Assembly: GCA_030077755.1 (NCBI GenBank)
Contig: JAQJZZ010000001.1
Coordinates: 1,426,001 to 1,490,000, forward strand
Reading direction: 5' to 3'
Source: Filosporella fistucella
Lineage: Eukaryota; Ascomycota; Leotiomycetes; Helotiales
Length of the DNA stretch: 64,000 nucleotides
In this document: positions 48,718 to 59,882 of the stretch, in pieces
Numbering within the stretch: position 1 is the first letter of the stretch
Layout of the letters: the number at the start of each line of letters is the position of its first letter
Program-made: the position numbers and the translations under genes
The notes under the pieces: generated by a model
What the model was told of the DNA's origin: nothing
The model's database searches: none
The model's input: the letters and a program-made list of their open reading frames with translations, nothing else

Positions 48718-49454
48718 CACATCTCGAGAACTAGCATCTCCAGTCGTGGTGAGGTAGATTACCAAATCTTTACACCAGAGTACTGTTTGAGTACTATAGG
48801 TGACAAGGGGAAAGCCATCTGGCGCACGATACTTTCTATAGCCCAAATGCCAATTTCTGAAGATGAAATCTAACCCTCTGATGGGCTATAGAGACAAGCG
48901 TCATAAATTCACATTATTTGTTTAGCAAGTTTGATAATAACGACAAATATAACTACCTTCTTTTTCTGGGGAATTCCACGCATACTGTCGTGAATCTGCT
49001 GTGTCTCTTTGCCTTCGATTTTGATTATGCATGTGGATTTAGCTGCGCGATAAAGCTTCCGTTTTGATACCTATTACCTAAATTGGGTTTATTCCTACAA
49101 CCGACTTCTTCGGCTCTTTCTTAGAGGACGAATCATCAATGTACCTCGTGAACTCCTTCGGAAGTTATTTTACGAAAGCTGTGCGGGTCGAATACAGGTT
49201 CGAGTAACCGTATTCCCGGTCCCCCTCCGAATATTTCAGATTTTGTTGGAATTGTATACGAGTATTATTAGCGAGTATCCGAAGATCGAAACTGGTGGAG
49301 TATTTACATCACGTTCTGAATCCCGCAGTCTTTAATAAAAGCAAGCACTCAGTCGCACTTGCATCTCGTTCTCGTCCGAAACTTTGGCATCAAATCAGGC
49401 TTCCTATTACAGCATCCTCCGTTTCCTTGGTATATACAAATCCCGGTTAACACC
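48718..49454. other. Intergenic, no gene recognised
   Basis: AT-rich sequence with short ORFs only. The stretch near 49190-49230 has a GGTTCGA box, but no tRNA-like stems were found around it. Confidence 0.45.
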
Positions 49455-49937
49455 ATGATCACTCCACAATCCCGTCTACCACTAACCCTTATACGCTCCG
49501 GATCGTCAATAATCGCATTAGGAATATTTGTTGGCTGCCTTGTCCCTATTACAACCTATCCCCGTCTGGGAATATCAGCACACATTCACTTCCTACTCGA
49601 AGGCATTATGATTCTCTCCGCTGGCGTTCTACTTCATGTAGCACCTATCAACCATACCAACCCACAAAAGGCTACCAGACCTCATCGTCTAGCTGACACG
49701 TTAGATCCTTGGCAAGAAAAGCTGATTTACTGGGCGTTCGCATTGTCTTGGCCCTTGTTAATTGCTGAAGTCTTCAACGCGTGGTGGGGAACGGTGGGGA
49801 CGTTGCCAACTGTCGCGGAGGCCGCGGGTGTAGTGGGCAGGGCAAGGTGGTGGCAGGAGTTTGTGATGGGCATAACACACTATGTGGCGGTGCCCCAGGT
49901 TGCTGTGGTTTGTAAAACACTGGCTAGTAATCTATAG
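49455..49937 (+). CDS. Small integral membrane protein, hydroxylaminobenzene mutase/styrene-oxide isomerase-like
   Basis: 160 residues from ATG 49455. Four hydrophobic segments are visible: GSSIIALGIFVGCLVPIT, HFLLEGIMILSAGVLLHV, IYWAFALSWPLLIAEVF and a last one beginning near FVMGITHYVAV. The order, with GISAHIHFLLEGIM and a Trp-rich third helix (AEVFNAWWG), resembles bacterial hydroxylaminobenzene mutase and styrene-oxide isomerase. These are small membrane enzymes that rearrange aromatic substrates; fungal members are uncharacterised. The 3' end is uncertain: a GT near 49911-49918 could splice to tatgcag at 49969, replacing the last residues with a different tail. Role unknown. Confidence 0.62.
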   Translation: MITPQSRLPLTLIRSGSSIIALGIFVGCLVPITTYPRLGISAHIHFLLEGIMILSAGVLLHVAPINHTNPQKATRPHRLADTLDPWQEKLIYWAFALSWPLLIAEVFNAWWGTVGTLPTVAEAAGVVGRARWWQEFVMGITHYVAVPQVAVVCKTLASNL

Positions 49938-50804
49938 TTGGACTATTGCTAACGAAGCTCGTATGCAGTGGCCGATAATTGTCTATAAGCTGTTTTCGGA
50001 GTGTGAGATATTTGCTGAAGGCTGAGGTCGAGACGAGATGAGAAAGTTCAAGATTTCAACTGCTAGAATCCCAATCTGGTGAAAATGATGAGGAACCGAA
50101 GCAGATCACAAGTCCCAGAATCCAAGATATATCACATAAGGAGCCAGCAAGAAATTATATGTAGTATAAAACCAAAGACCTCGTAATTTCCACTCAATAA
50201 GCCATATTTCGAGCCCCTCAAGCGATAAAATATCAAAAACTTCCCGCTTTAAATATCTTTAAAAGATTGAATACGTAATGATGTAATTGGAGATGCTAAG
50301 CTGGGCTATGAAAATTTACTCGATGTGCGGTGATCTGGATGCGTATTCTTGAGAAGGATTGATAAGATGAGAAACTAATAAATTAACATATCGAGAGACT
50401 GGATCTAGAAAGAGAGAGGAACGCAAGGAGAGAGCAACGCCTTTTGTATAGCTTCTGAATGGAATAACCAGATTTACAGCATTATACAAGGTCAATGCAT
50501 CATGATCAAGACTTCGCGGACATCGAACCAGGTGGTTGATGAAGTGAATTGATTGAATCGCCCAACGGAGAGATTTCACTGATTGGAGACAGTACTAATA
50601 TGATCGACTCTAACATCGACTGGATACTGCACCTTCAGGCGGTTCTCAGACTTATTGATAGCATATCGTTGCATAAAAATGTAACTATTAAGTGCTCTTT
50701 TCATGTACTCAGGTTCGTGCTCCCCCAACTTGCCGACAGTCCTACTTGCACAACTAGCAGATCTGTTCAAGGTCCACGAACAGTTCCTTGATCCATCGTA
50801 TTGA
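49938..50804. other. Convergent intergenic spacer
   Basis: AT-rich sequence between the small membrane protein gene and the 3' end of the minus-strand regulator. No supported gene; ORFs at 50316-50791 overlap on both strands without motifs. Confidence 0.45.
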
Positions 50805-53051
50805 CTACTCAGAATATTGATGCCATTCCGGCATATCGCTTCGCAGATCTACAGCCCAGGAAGCATCCAAGCCAGCCAAAGAAGTGAGAGGCATTGTCCA
50901 GTCTGCCCAGTTCTCCGTGAGACACGGATCTGAGACATGAACAGGCACCAGGCTGCCTCCATCATTTGGAGGAACATCTCCAAGCAGTGTCGCATTCTGC
51001 TCTCCAAGATCCTGCTTAAGAATCTCTCTAGCAATAGCCTGAAGCTCTTGAACATTAGTAGCCGCACGAGGCCACGCTTTAGCCAAGGATTTGAGAAACC
51101 CAACCATAAGACGGAGCTGGCCTCGAGCGATTGAGAGCTTTTGGCCTGCAAACAGAAACTTGCATGCAGAAAGTAATGGGATGGCACCTTCGTTCACCAT
51201 GCATATGGCGAATGGGCTATGCTGAAGTGGCTGTGATGGGAGGGCTATCAAACGTATCTGAGATTCGATTGCTTGAAGACATCGCGTGGTGTGTACCAAT
51301 ATTGATTCTTGTATGGGAAGTAGAGGTGGTGGGCCATTCGTGCAGGTTGATAAGCGCTCGAGAGGGTTGAAATGAAGCTGAGAGAACGGTCGGTGAAGCA
51401 CAATGGCCGTTCTAGGAAAGTAATTAGGATCATACTTCACGGATGTCAAATAGTGGTAAAAAGGAGAACTTTAGTTTCTTGGATCCATTTTGGCCATAAC
51501 CAAATATACTATTAGAGTACGGGCATCACTGAACTTGGTTGGAAGACTCACGTGCTGAGTAGCATTTGGGCCTGAAACATCAGCTCGTCCATCTGACCAT
51601 CTGCATCTACAATTTCTCGCTTGGAATCGGGAAGCAAAAGCTGCCAACCACTGTAGATGTTAGAGCTGCTCCTAGGACAATGTACATTATTTTTTAGGAA
51701 GTTTGGAGTCCGTGACAGGCTTTGGTCCCCCACCAGGTGATGAATGTTCTAAAAGGTAGAAGGGAAGATCTGGAATTGCTCACTCAATAATAGCATCTAC
51801 CTCCGCAAGGATCTTGGAGGAGTTCCAACATGATATGTCTGACGGGACAGTCGTCGTTGCTGAAGCTGCACAACGAGTGGCACCTATGAGGTATGCGAAG
51901 GAAGAGTATATTTCAGTCTCGTGGGCAAATTCTCGTTTCTCAAAATCTAGGATCGTTTTTGGAGTTGGAATCACCTGCATCATTTACAACACACTATTTC
52001 AGCAGAGAAGTGATTAAGGGTAATTTAGAGGCTAGAAACTCACCCCCGATTGATATTGTGACTCTTCACAAGGAAGATCGACAGAGACATCCAGGTCACG
52101 AGTTGCAAACGTGGGCTCGCGTCGGATGGCTGCAAAGATAGCATTGGCGATGTAGACTTGCCACCATGACCGTCTCCAACTCTCTTCTAACACTGCAATA
52201 CCTTCGCCGTTCGCTACAGCAAACTGACGACAGTGCATGCCCAGGGCAAGAGAAAGACATATAGCCGCTTCCATGTGCACTTGGGATTGTGTCTTGTCGC
52301 CAACCCAGAAAAGGGCTATTGAAAATATGAGATGGCATTGTACTAAGAAGGGATTCGAGAGGTCATTCTGGGCCTCGGTGATGGTGCTTCTCGCCAAGTC
52401 ACATAGACTAGAGGAATGGTCAGGTCCGGCGAACAGAGATCCAACGAATCGCATTACTGAGATGAGTGGAGCCATCCTTTTCTGATGAGACTCATCTAGG
52501 TACAGTTCTTGTATATATCGCCATGGTAATAAGCATGGATGACAAACGTGAAAGTATCTGTAATAATAGTTGAGGTAAGGACAATCGGCTATGTTCAACG
52601 TTTCAGCGCGAGGTTGCCCCGAGGTGCCAACCTCGGTCCTGCATTCCACTAAAGGTAGCAATTGAGAATCCCCGGAGGGTTCGGATTCCAAGTCCTGTTC
52701 ATCTAAGCCTGGCATAGGAGTGTGAGACAGAGTCTGTGATGTTGATATCGCTGTTCTCGTGGTTCTCGAAGTGGAAGATCGGGTTCCAGAAGCGAGGCGG
52801 ATTTGCCGGGCTTCCAGTTGCGCTTTGGACAGACCCCCTCTTCGTGATTTGGCATATTGGCACTGGGTATCATCAGAGACACATCGACCACATTTTGGCT
52901 GTATAGCATCACATCGAATGTGCTGATGGTAGTAAGTTATCAGCATATGGGACTAAGGTTGGGTATCAACCTTGTTTCGACACGAGATGCAAGCTGCGGA
53001 TACCCGAGATGTTTTCTTTGATGATGAGGGTATCTGCTCTGTTTGATTCAT
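50805..53051 (-). CDS. Zn2Cys6 transcription factor
   Basis: Five exons on the minus strand (53051-52971, 52922-52044, 51974-51784, 51671-51552, 51411-50805; introns 48, 69, 112, 140 nt) give 625 residues. The zinc cluster is split by the first intron: CISCRNK joins HIRCDAIQPKCGRC, with cysteines at 21, 24, 31, 38, 41 and 48. The fungal regulator domain follows (YLNYYYRYFHVCHPCLLP, CHLIFSIALFWVGDK, ICLSLALGMHCRQFAV, RRSWWQVYIANAI). Late exons restore SGWQLLLPDSKREI and, across the last splice, TTAIVLHRPFSQLHFNP. Targets are unknown; neighbours are the small membrane enzyme-like gene and the divergently transcribed AIF-like reductase, with which it shares a promoter region. Confidence 0.85.
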
Positions 53052-53716
53052 ATTGGCGAAGAAGATGTGAGTGTGTTCACAATTGAAGACACATCAGTAA
53101 TGGCGAAGACTGTCAACAGCGGCTGTCATTCAAGGCGCACACCTGTGCACCGATTACTACGATTTTCGAGATATCGAGCCTCTGATCTTATTATTGATAC
53201 CGGACCTTGATTGGTTGTTGCGGGTCAAAGCGATTGAAGGTAGGAAGTACCTTAACAGGTGTTGTGTTCGATTGTAATGTCCATTTGAGTAGGGTAAGGT
53301 AACTAGAGAGCTTCAAGATTTTGGTTATGCTGACTAAGAAATTCATAGGTACAGACAGTATGGGTAAATGTAATAAAACCGGGAGCCCGCAGACCGGGTT
53401 TCCGGCTATCCAATTTGGTGCGACTCGATCAGCTGATGAATACAGAACATCATGACCAGTTTCGAGTATAAGGTATAGCATTCCAAGTTTTCTAGGTTAC
53501 GGCACTTTCGTGTCAAGCTCTCTGATCTGACAATTTCTAACACAAATTTATAAAATTTCGCAACCCCTTCGTGCCACTGGCAACGCAGCACCAATACTTC
53601 AAAGATTTGTCATTTCAACGAACTATCTTGAATACCATCTGAGTCTCAGATCTCTTGATTCTTGGGTCTCTTGATTCTTGGGTCTCTTGATTCTTGGGTC
53701 TCTAATCTCCTTCACA
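53052..53716. promoter_or_regulatory. Divergent promoter of regulator and AIF-like reductase, with 16-bp tandem repeat
   Basis: 665 bp between head-to-head start codons. Three perfect tandem copies of ctcttgattcttgggt occupy 53652-53699 and end 17 bp before the reductase ATG, so they are probably in its 5' UTR or core promoter. No gene is recognised. Confidence 0.5.
53652..53699. repeat. 16-bp tandem repeat, three perfect copies
   Basis: Three identical copies of ctcttgattcttgggt immediately upstream of the AIF-like reductase start codon. Perfect identity suggests recent expansion. Confidence 0.92.
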
Positions 53717-54997
53717 ATGACTCAAAGAATCGTTGTGGTCGGAGCTGGATTTGCCGGCATGTGGAGTGCGCTAGCTGCGAGACGCTTGATCACATCGAGC
53801 TTTGAAAATTGTGGCCCTGATATAGAAGTTGTTGTTATTGCTCCAGAAGCTAGACTGGTTATAAGGCCACGGCTCTACGAGGCCGATCCTGCCAGCATGA
53901 ACGCCCCTCTAGGAGCCCTATTCGATGCCACTCGAGTGAAGTTCACCAAAGGCATGGTCAAAACCATCTCCCCAGATAAACATGAGTTGGCTTATATCGA
54001 TTCCACCGGTACGAATTCTGTCCTATCTTACGGAAAACTCATTTTGGCAGCTGGTAGTTGCTTGCAGCGCCCTGATATCCCCGGACTTGCCTTATTCGCC
54101 TTTGATATCGACCAAATTGAGGCCGCGACTAAGTTGGACATTCATTTGAAGAGCCTCTCTTCTGTCAAACCCAGTACGGCCCGCAATACCATCGTCGTTT
54201 GCGGTGGTGGCTTCACGGGAATTGAGCTTGCAGCTGAGTTGCCAGATCGGTTACGCAACATCTTTGGTCTAGATGCCGACATTCATGTGACGCTTATTGA
54301 ACGAGGGGACCAGATTGGTCAAGCTTTAGGACCAAACCCAAGACCAGTCATCATCCAGGCTTTAAACGATTTGGGTGTTGAGGTGAGGCTCGGTGCAGCT
54401 GTTACTGAGGTCGATGCTGGTGGTGTTATTCTCGATACTGGGGAATATCTCAAGGCCATGACTGTTGTTTGGACCGCTGGTGTGGTAGCGAACGAGCTCA
54501 ACAAACAGATTCCGGCCGAAAAGGACAGTTTTGGACGCTTGGTTGTGGATAAGTGCCTACGTACTTTGTCCGATAAAGATATCTTTGCAGCAGGAGACGC
54601 AGCGTTCGCGGCCACTGACGATGTGGGAAACTTCGCTATGATGTCGTGCCAGCATGCAATGTCACTGGGCAGGTCGGCAGGTCACAACGCAGCAGCAGAT
54701 CTGCTAGGCATAGACAGTATTCCCTATCAACAGCCCGAGTATGTGACCTGTCTTGATGTTGGTTCCTTCGGTGCTATCTTCTGTACTGGGTGGGATCGAA
54801 ATGTGATGTTCCAAGGACTCCCGGCGAAGCCCATCAAGCAGTTCATCAATGGAACTTTGATATATCCGCCGAAACCTAATGCAGAAGAAGCATTTGCTGC
54901 GGCTGACCCAGTCATCTCGGATGTCCCGATTGCGAAGCAGCTCCAACAAGCCATGAACTTAGGAGGTACTGTAGCACATGGGGGAACGAACCAATGA
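53717..54997 (+). CDS. AIF/NDH-2-like FAD pyridine-nucleotide oxidoreductase
   Basis: Intronless, 426 residues from ATG 53717 (MTQRIVVVGAGFAGMWSA). The two Rossmann motifs are GAGFAG near residue 9 and VVCGGGFTGIELAAE in the middle, and IFAAGDAAF is the third FAD contact. The layout matches type II NADH dehydrogenases and AIFM2/FSP1-like reductases, which pass electrons from NAD(P)H to a quinone. No mitochondrial presequence or C-terminal membrane helix is obvious. Upstream frame extension (53678) lacks an ATG. It is followed 195 bp later by the convergent end of a second Zn2Cys6 gene. Substrate unknown; a quinone is plausible. Confidence 0.85.
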   Translation: MTQRIVVVGAGFAGMWSALAARRLITSSFENCGPDIEVVVIAPEARLVIRPRLYEADPASMNAPLGALFDATRVKFTKGMVKTISPDKHELAYIDSTGTNSVLSYGKLILAAGSCLQRPDIPGLALFAFDIDQIEAATKLDIHLKSLSSVKPSTARNTIVVCGGGFTGIELAAELPDRLRNIFGLDADIHVTLIERGDQIGQALGPNPRPVIIQALNDLGVEVRLGAAVTEVDAGGVILDTGEYLKAMTVVWTAGVVANELNKQIPAEKDSFGRLVVDKCLRTLSDKDIFAAGDAAFAATDDVGNFAMMSCQHAMSLGRSAGHNAAADLLGIDSIPYQQPEYVTCLDVGSFGAIFCTGWDRNVMFQGLPAKPIKQFINGTLIYPPKPNAEEAFAAADPVISDVPIAKQLQQAMNLGGTVAHGGTNQ

Positions 54998-55191
54998 GCT
55001 CAGACGACTGTAAAGGGAAGTCTGTTCAAGCGTTAGGTACCGATTCAACAGATCTAGAAGATATTACCAATATGATCAAATCAATTATGTGGATAAAGTC
55101 ATAGCGTATATGTAAAAGTCTTTGGTCTTCCGTACGTGTATATACTTGCCCAACGTCGAGACGCACACTTGAAAATTGTAATCTTGATTGC

Positions 55192-56953
55192 TCATCGAGC
55201 AATGACAGCTCCTACCTGTTCCAACGTTATTCCAGTATGAACATAGTAATCCACAGTTTTCCTCCTCGTAATAACTACATCCGAAGTCCCCGATGTGCGT
55301 TGTTGACACTGTATTTCCACAATCCTCCTCTTCATATCAATATCAAAATTGGTGGCTCGTATCCTTGCCCATCCAGGCACTTTCCCGTTCTCCATATATT
55401 CCTCTTCGAACTCTCTCAAAGAGTCAATTACCAACCCAGCAAACACGCTATCCCAAACACCTTCTCTTCTTGGGTATCTAAGAAGGAGAGAGATGGCTCG
55501 TCGTCGTAAGATCGGGTCACGACACTTGTGTCCGGTGAACCAAAGGGGAATAATTATCGCGGAATCAAAGCAGAATTTGGGTGCTCGGGAAGAAGATGGT
55601 GAGCATTCCAGAAGAAGTTCGGAAAGATCCACAATATCTTTATATATCTCATAGTAAGCATCAAACACCAGCTCATCTTGAGCGAGAGATTTGACCGTTC
55701 CCATGTATGTCGCTTTCATTTGCAGCTCCAGGGTAATAGCCGCTTTCCTCTCGTCGAGGCTCTTGAACTTATGGCCCGTTTTCAAAGGAGTAAACGCTGC
55801 CATCCAACTATCCAGACTTTTTGTCAATGATGCTTGTGCCTCAATAATCTCAGGAGGTATAATGCCACCGGTTGCTCCAGCATTATACGCGCCAGTCAGA
55901 CTACTGGCTCGTGCTATACGCGGCACACCTTGATAGACAAATGTCACTGCAAATCTAACAATGGCGCCGTAATAATCACCAGCTTCAGCAAGATTGTTAA
56001 ACACCTTTGGCATTCTTGTGAGACTCGATGGAACTGTGATTTTCAATGGCGGGAGCGGTGTAGGTACGGCTGATGCAGGAAGTTTGTCCTTTAGCGGAGG
56101 CGGAGGCGGAGGCGCCCTTAATTGAATAGATAGACGAGTGAAAACGTGCGACAGAACGTTTTCATCCTCACTAGGAGGCGGCAATGCAATACCCGTAGAG
56201 CTTTTCTGTTGATACCTCTCTTTCCACTCTTTCAACAACCTCGTCCCAATCCTGACTTGCTGCACAGCAACCTCATGATTCCCTACCCAACCCTCGAAGG
56301 AGAGAATAACCAGAGAAGTAATCAAAGCCGCTCTGAAATCTTTTCCTCCATCTGTCTGCGCATACTTGATTGCTCGAGCATATTCTTTAATCGCGAATTG
56401 ATAGTGCTGGCTAGCAGGTTGATGGGACACAGCCTGTGCTGTCATATCCAACGCACCAAGCGCGATCAAAGCATGTTTTATGGAATCTCGAGCTTCACAT
56501 GCTTGAAGAAATATCGTGCGCAGCTTTCCCATTTCTACATTTGGGAATATCTCATATGCTGTGTTTGTACTGAACACTTCGAAATATCTTGACTCCGCGG
56601 CATTTTCGAATCGTGATAAAGAAGGTTCTTGGGGAAGGAGAGGTCGGGTCTGTGTCGAGGTGCTTGTGGTTTTGGGGAGCAGAATTGCTTTTTGGTGTAC
56701 GAACTCTAGTCGTTTGGCGCTTCTCTTAGGAGGGGCGTATCCATCGCAATGGATCCCGAATTTTTCGCATCGTAGACAGAATGGCCTCCGTTCATCGCAT
56801 TTCACTCGGCGGACTCTACCATGCAAGGTTAGAAAGCTTATTATACGACTTGGAGGGGTAACCTTACTTGCAAGTCACACATCCACTTTTCACTTTGGGA
56901 TGCGAGCGTCTGTTCACAACGGGCTTCTTGGGCGGTACTGAAACCACATGCAT
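55192..56953 (-). CDS. Zn2Cys6 transcription factor (C6 type with DUF-like fungal domain)
   Basis: Two exons on the minus strand (56953-56868, 56815-55192; 52-nt intron) give 569 residues. The intron splits the zinc cluster: SGCVTCK joins VRRVKCDERRPFCLRC, with cysteines at 25, 28, 35, 42, 45 and 52. The rest follows a well-known type of fungal regulator: SRYFEVFSTNTAYEIFPNVE, CEARDSIKHALIALGALDM, HYQFAIKEYARAIKYAQ, LVILSFEGWVGNHEVAVQQ, a Pro-rich linker (PPPPPPLK) and PLWFTGHKCRDPILRRRAI. Target genes are unknown; the closest gene is the AIF-like reductase, tail to tail. Confidence 0.87.
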
Positions 56954-59090
56954 AATTTTTCAGCCTTGCCCGAAGGCAGCTTTGCGGTTCGAGGGACATT
57001 GAAAGACTAGAATCTGGAGATAATGAAACATTGAAGTTGGATCTGGTTGAGCTTAGCCCATTATGGGATTTAGTGCTGACTAAAGTAGATACTATAAATA
57101 TCCTCATCGCTTCGGAGGTCGATCACAGGTAGCTATTCCTCAATTTCTCAGCATTATCTTGCTCGAATTTTTTGAAAGTCCTCTTAATGATATCATTGAC
57201 ATATCTTTACTATTCTAGTTTGAAGTTCTTGTTAACTTTCATTATTTCCCAATCTCAACTATAAAGAAGCACCAAATTTTGGGTACCACGAAGGTAAAGT
57301 GTCTTCGACTGCGATAACACTCATACAACTCATAAGCTCAAAATTCAATTAATGTCAAAATAGTTTCACTAATCCACTGCTTCTCGTTCCGCTGTTCCAT
57401 TGGCTGGGTGGCGGTATTGGTTCTAGTAGATGTTTTCAGTGCACCATATCAAGTCGTACTAGAATTTGAAGAGATGTTCAAGCTTTGAATCATGGAGGCA
57501 TCATATTGTGTAAAACACCAAAAGGACTTCGTTACCTAAACATATTACGAAGCATATAATTTTCCACTTTCAGCTGTTGTACTTGGTGCTTCAAAATTGC
57601 AATTCCCGAATTTAGCTCGCAAAGCTGCACCCTCAGCTGTTTTGATACCTCCTCCTATGAAGCAAGCGCGCTCTATCTTCAAATCTCTAACGTTCGTCAA
57701 TTCGTCACTGTCGGTACGTGCGTTGAGAAGTCCTATTTCGTGTACGACGCCTCTATGAAATGATCAGTAAACAATTTTAAAAGTGTTCACTAATTTATCA
57801 ACTGAATGCGGTTGGTCGGACGATCCCTTGAGGTATGGGTTGCATCTCTTGGCCTTCCTGCAACTTTTGCAACCCAGCCGATGGGCTCGTTCGGCGATGG
57901 CTAAACATTACCCACTCGGAATGAATCTACCCCGCTGCTGAATGATGAGTGATCGCGACGGTCAAAGTAAGCGTGGTCTTCGAAGGTCTGCTGATATTAA
58001 TGGTGGTACCACATCTCAAGTAGAAAGTGGTTACGTCAAAGTCAAGGTTGTCGTTTCCAATGAAGGCTCCTGCTTCATGGGCGTCAGGGGCCAGGACACT
58101 CATATCACTCATCATTGCTTCATCCATGAAACCCTCGGGTGGCTGTGGCCGATCGAATAAGTTTGTTCTAGCATCAGATACAGGACGTTCCATGATTTGG
58201 AACACATTGAACAAAAGCATTCCTTTACACTAGAATGAGGAGAGCGAGATCGAGATCTGGGCGTATGGGCTTCTCTCACGTGGATATTCCCTTCTTTCGA
58301 CTTCTACTTCTCAGTATGGAAATTGGAGGGTAGGTCCAGCAGAGGAATTGGATCTTTTCCGAATCAGAACGCGAGGCGTGGCTTAGAGTGTGGACGAGGC
58401 CACAATCATTTCTTTGTTCTTAGCATGATCCTCCGTCGCACACGCGGATATGATTCCAAAAACCTTCTATTCACTTGGTTTTGGAAACGTAGATTTCAAA
58501 AGACAGGGAATTCATCGAAGCCTTGAGGACAAATCAAAAACCCAAATCACAAAGGAGCTCAAATATTTGTCGAGGAGCTTCTGTTGGCTTTCAACAATCC
58601 CTTCCCATTCCTCTTCGCCTTCCTTAGGCTTCTAGAAAATCTCCTCAGTGACCCATATTCGTCTTCTAGAAGAACTTAGATCAACTCAAGTCACACGAGT
58701 GTGTAAATAGAGGAGAATAATACTGAGGATCGTCCCACACATCTTCAGGTCAATGCTTGCAAGACTATGTCGAGGTAGTGAAGAAGACATCATCATGTGG
58801 CGTAACATCTTGTACCCCCGAGCTAAAAAAGTCTCCGGAAGTCCCAGAATATCTAAGAACAGGTGATTACTCCTCTCCTAATGCGTTAATACACGCCAGG
58901 CAAGAGATAATTCGCAGTTCCCATCCTGCCTTTTAGAACACGACAACTCTCTCACCCAATTCCTGTCATTAATCCTGCAACATACGTGCAAAGCCTATCA
59001 TAAATCCATTTTGATCGAAAATCCAGATGTTGTCAGCCATAATCACGTACTTTCGAGGTCTTCGGCGAACTAGTCAGATGTTCGATGTAA
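56954..59090. other. Intergenic, no gene recognised
   Basis: About 2.1 kb. A 97-codon minus ORF (57927-58220, MERPVSDARTNLFDRPQPPE from its internal ATG) looks protein-like but matches nothing I know. Other ORFs are short. The left end is the promoter of the regulator gene. Confidence 0.4.
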
Positions 59091-59882
59091 TCAGAGCACT
59101 TTTGGTAATTGCAGAAGCAGCTCGCCCAACTCCCGCTGAGTATTCCATGTCTTGACTTGGGCCGTGACCTTTTCAGATTGCTCTTCTGGGTCGATCTTCG
59201 CTTTTTCAATAAGCTTCTGAAGCGAATAGCCGTTGCGGGCGAGTACGAGATCTGGGGGCGAAAGGCTGAGGCTAGGGCAGAGGTCATTGGAACCATCACC
59301 AACGTATATTGTACGCACATCACCTGCATTATCGCTAAGGTCCAGTTCCTGCCTGGCCCTTTTTAAAATGTTACTTTTGCACATATTGGCGTTGCATTTT
59401 CTTTGGCAGTCGTGCGATGCCGATGTTGGCTGATAAGGCTCGACATAAATGACATCCTCGGTCATCCATCTTGCGGGGTTGGTATATACTTCATCGAAAA
59501 TGCCCTCGCTCAGACCATTGGCCTTCAAGATCTCGTCGATAAAAATCGAATTGGCGTCCGAGAGGATAATTAGCTTAAGGGATTGACCTTGCCTGGATCG
59601 TAATTCCTCCAGTGCCGAGACGAGAACCGGGTCCATCTTGACATCGTGCATATACGCAAGTACGTCTGCTTTGCTATAGCCTTCTTGTTTGGCTAGATCA
59701 GCGAGCTGGGTCTGCATGATTTGAGTCCATCCAAGTCCTCCTTGGCGCAAAGTGGTAAATCGTTGCCGGAGTGGCTGACCATATGGCAGCTTGTCGAATA
59801 GCACGAGATCGGAGTTAGTGTCGATGAGTGTACGGTCAAAGTCGCACGCTACTAATAGGAGCTGATTGCCTGTAGTCTGCAT
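59091..59882 (-). CDS. PHOSPHO-type HAD phosphatase
   Basis: Intronless, 263 residues from ATG 59882 (MQTTGNQLLLVACDFDRTLI); an upstream in-frame ATG at 59963 would add 27 residues without family character. HAD motif I is ACDFDRTLIDTNSD with the nucleophile Asp14. Motif II is LIILSDANSIFI. Motif IV is TIYVGDGSNDLCPSLSL, which is diagnostic for the PHOSPHO1/PHOSPHO2 subgroup. The segment YQPTSASHDCQRKCNANMCK holds the conserved cysteines of this group. Known members cleave phosphoethanolamine, phosphocholine or pyridoxal phosphate; the substrate here is unknown. Confidence 0.87.
   Translation of the reverse strand: MQTTGNQLLLVACDFDRTLIDTNSDLVLFDKLPYGQPLRQRFTTLRQGGLGWTQIMQTQLADLAKQEGYSKADVLAYMHDVKMDPVLVSALEELRSRQGQSLKLIILSDANSIFIDEILKANGLSEGIFDEVYTNPARWMTEDVIYVEPYQPTSASHDCQRKCNANMCKSNILKRARQELDLSDNAGDVRTIYVGDGSNDLCPSLSLSPPDLVLARNGYSLQKLIEKAKIDPEEQSEKVTAQVKTWNTQRELGELLLQLPKVL

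Noticed and set aside
49190..49230. GGTTCGA box suggesting a tRNA gene
   Set aside because: No matching acceptor, D or anticodon stem could be drawn around it.
57927..58220. Minus-strand 97-codon ORF with an internal start MERPVSDARTNLFD
   Set aside because: Protein-like composition but no recognised motif, no neighbouring exon and no clear context; kept only as a note in the intergenic entry.
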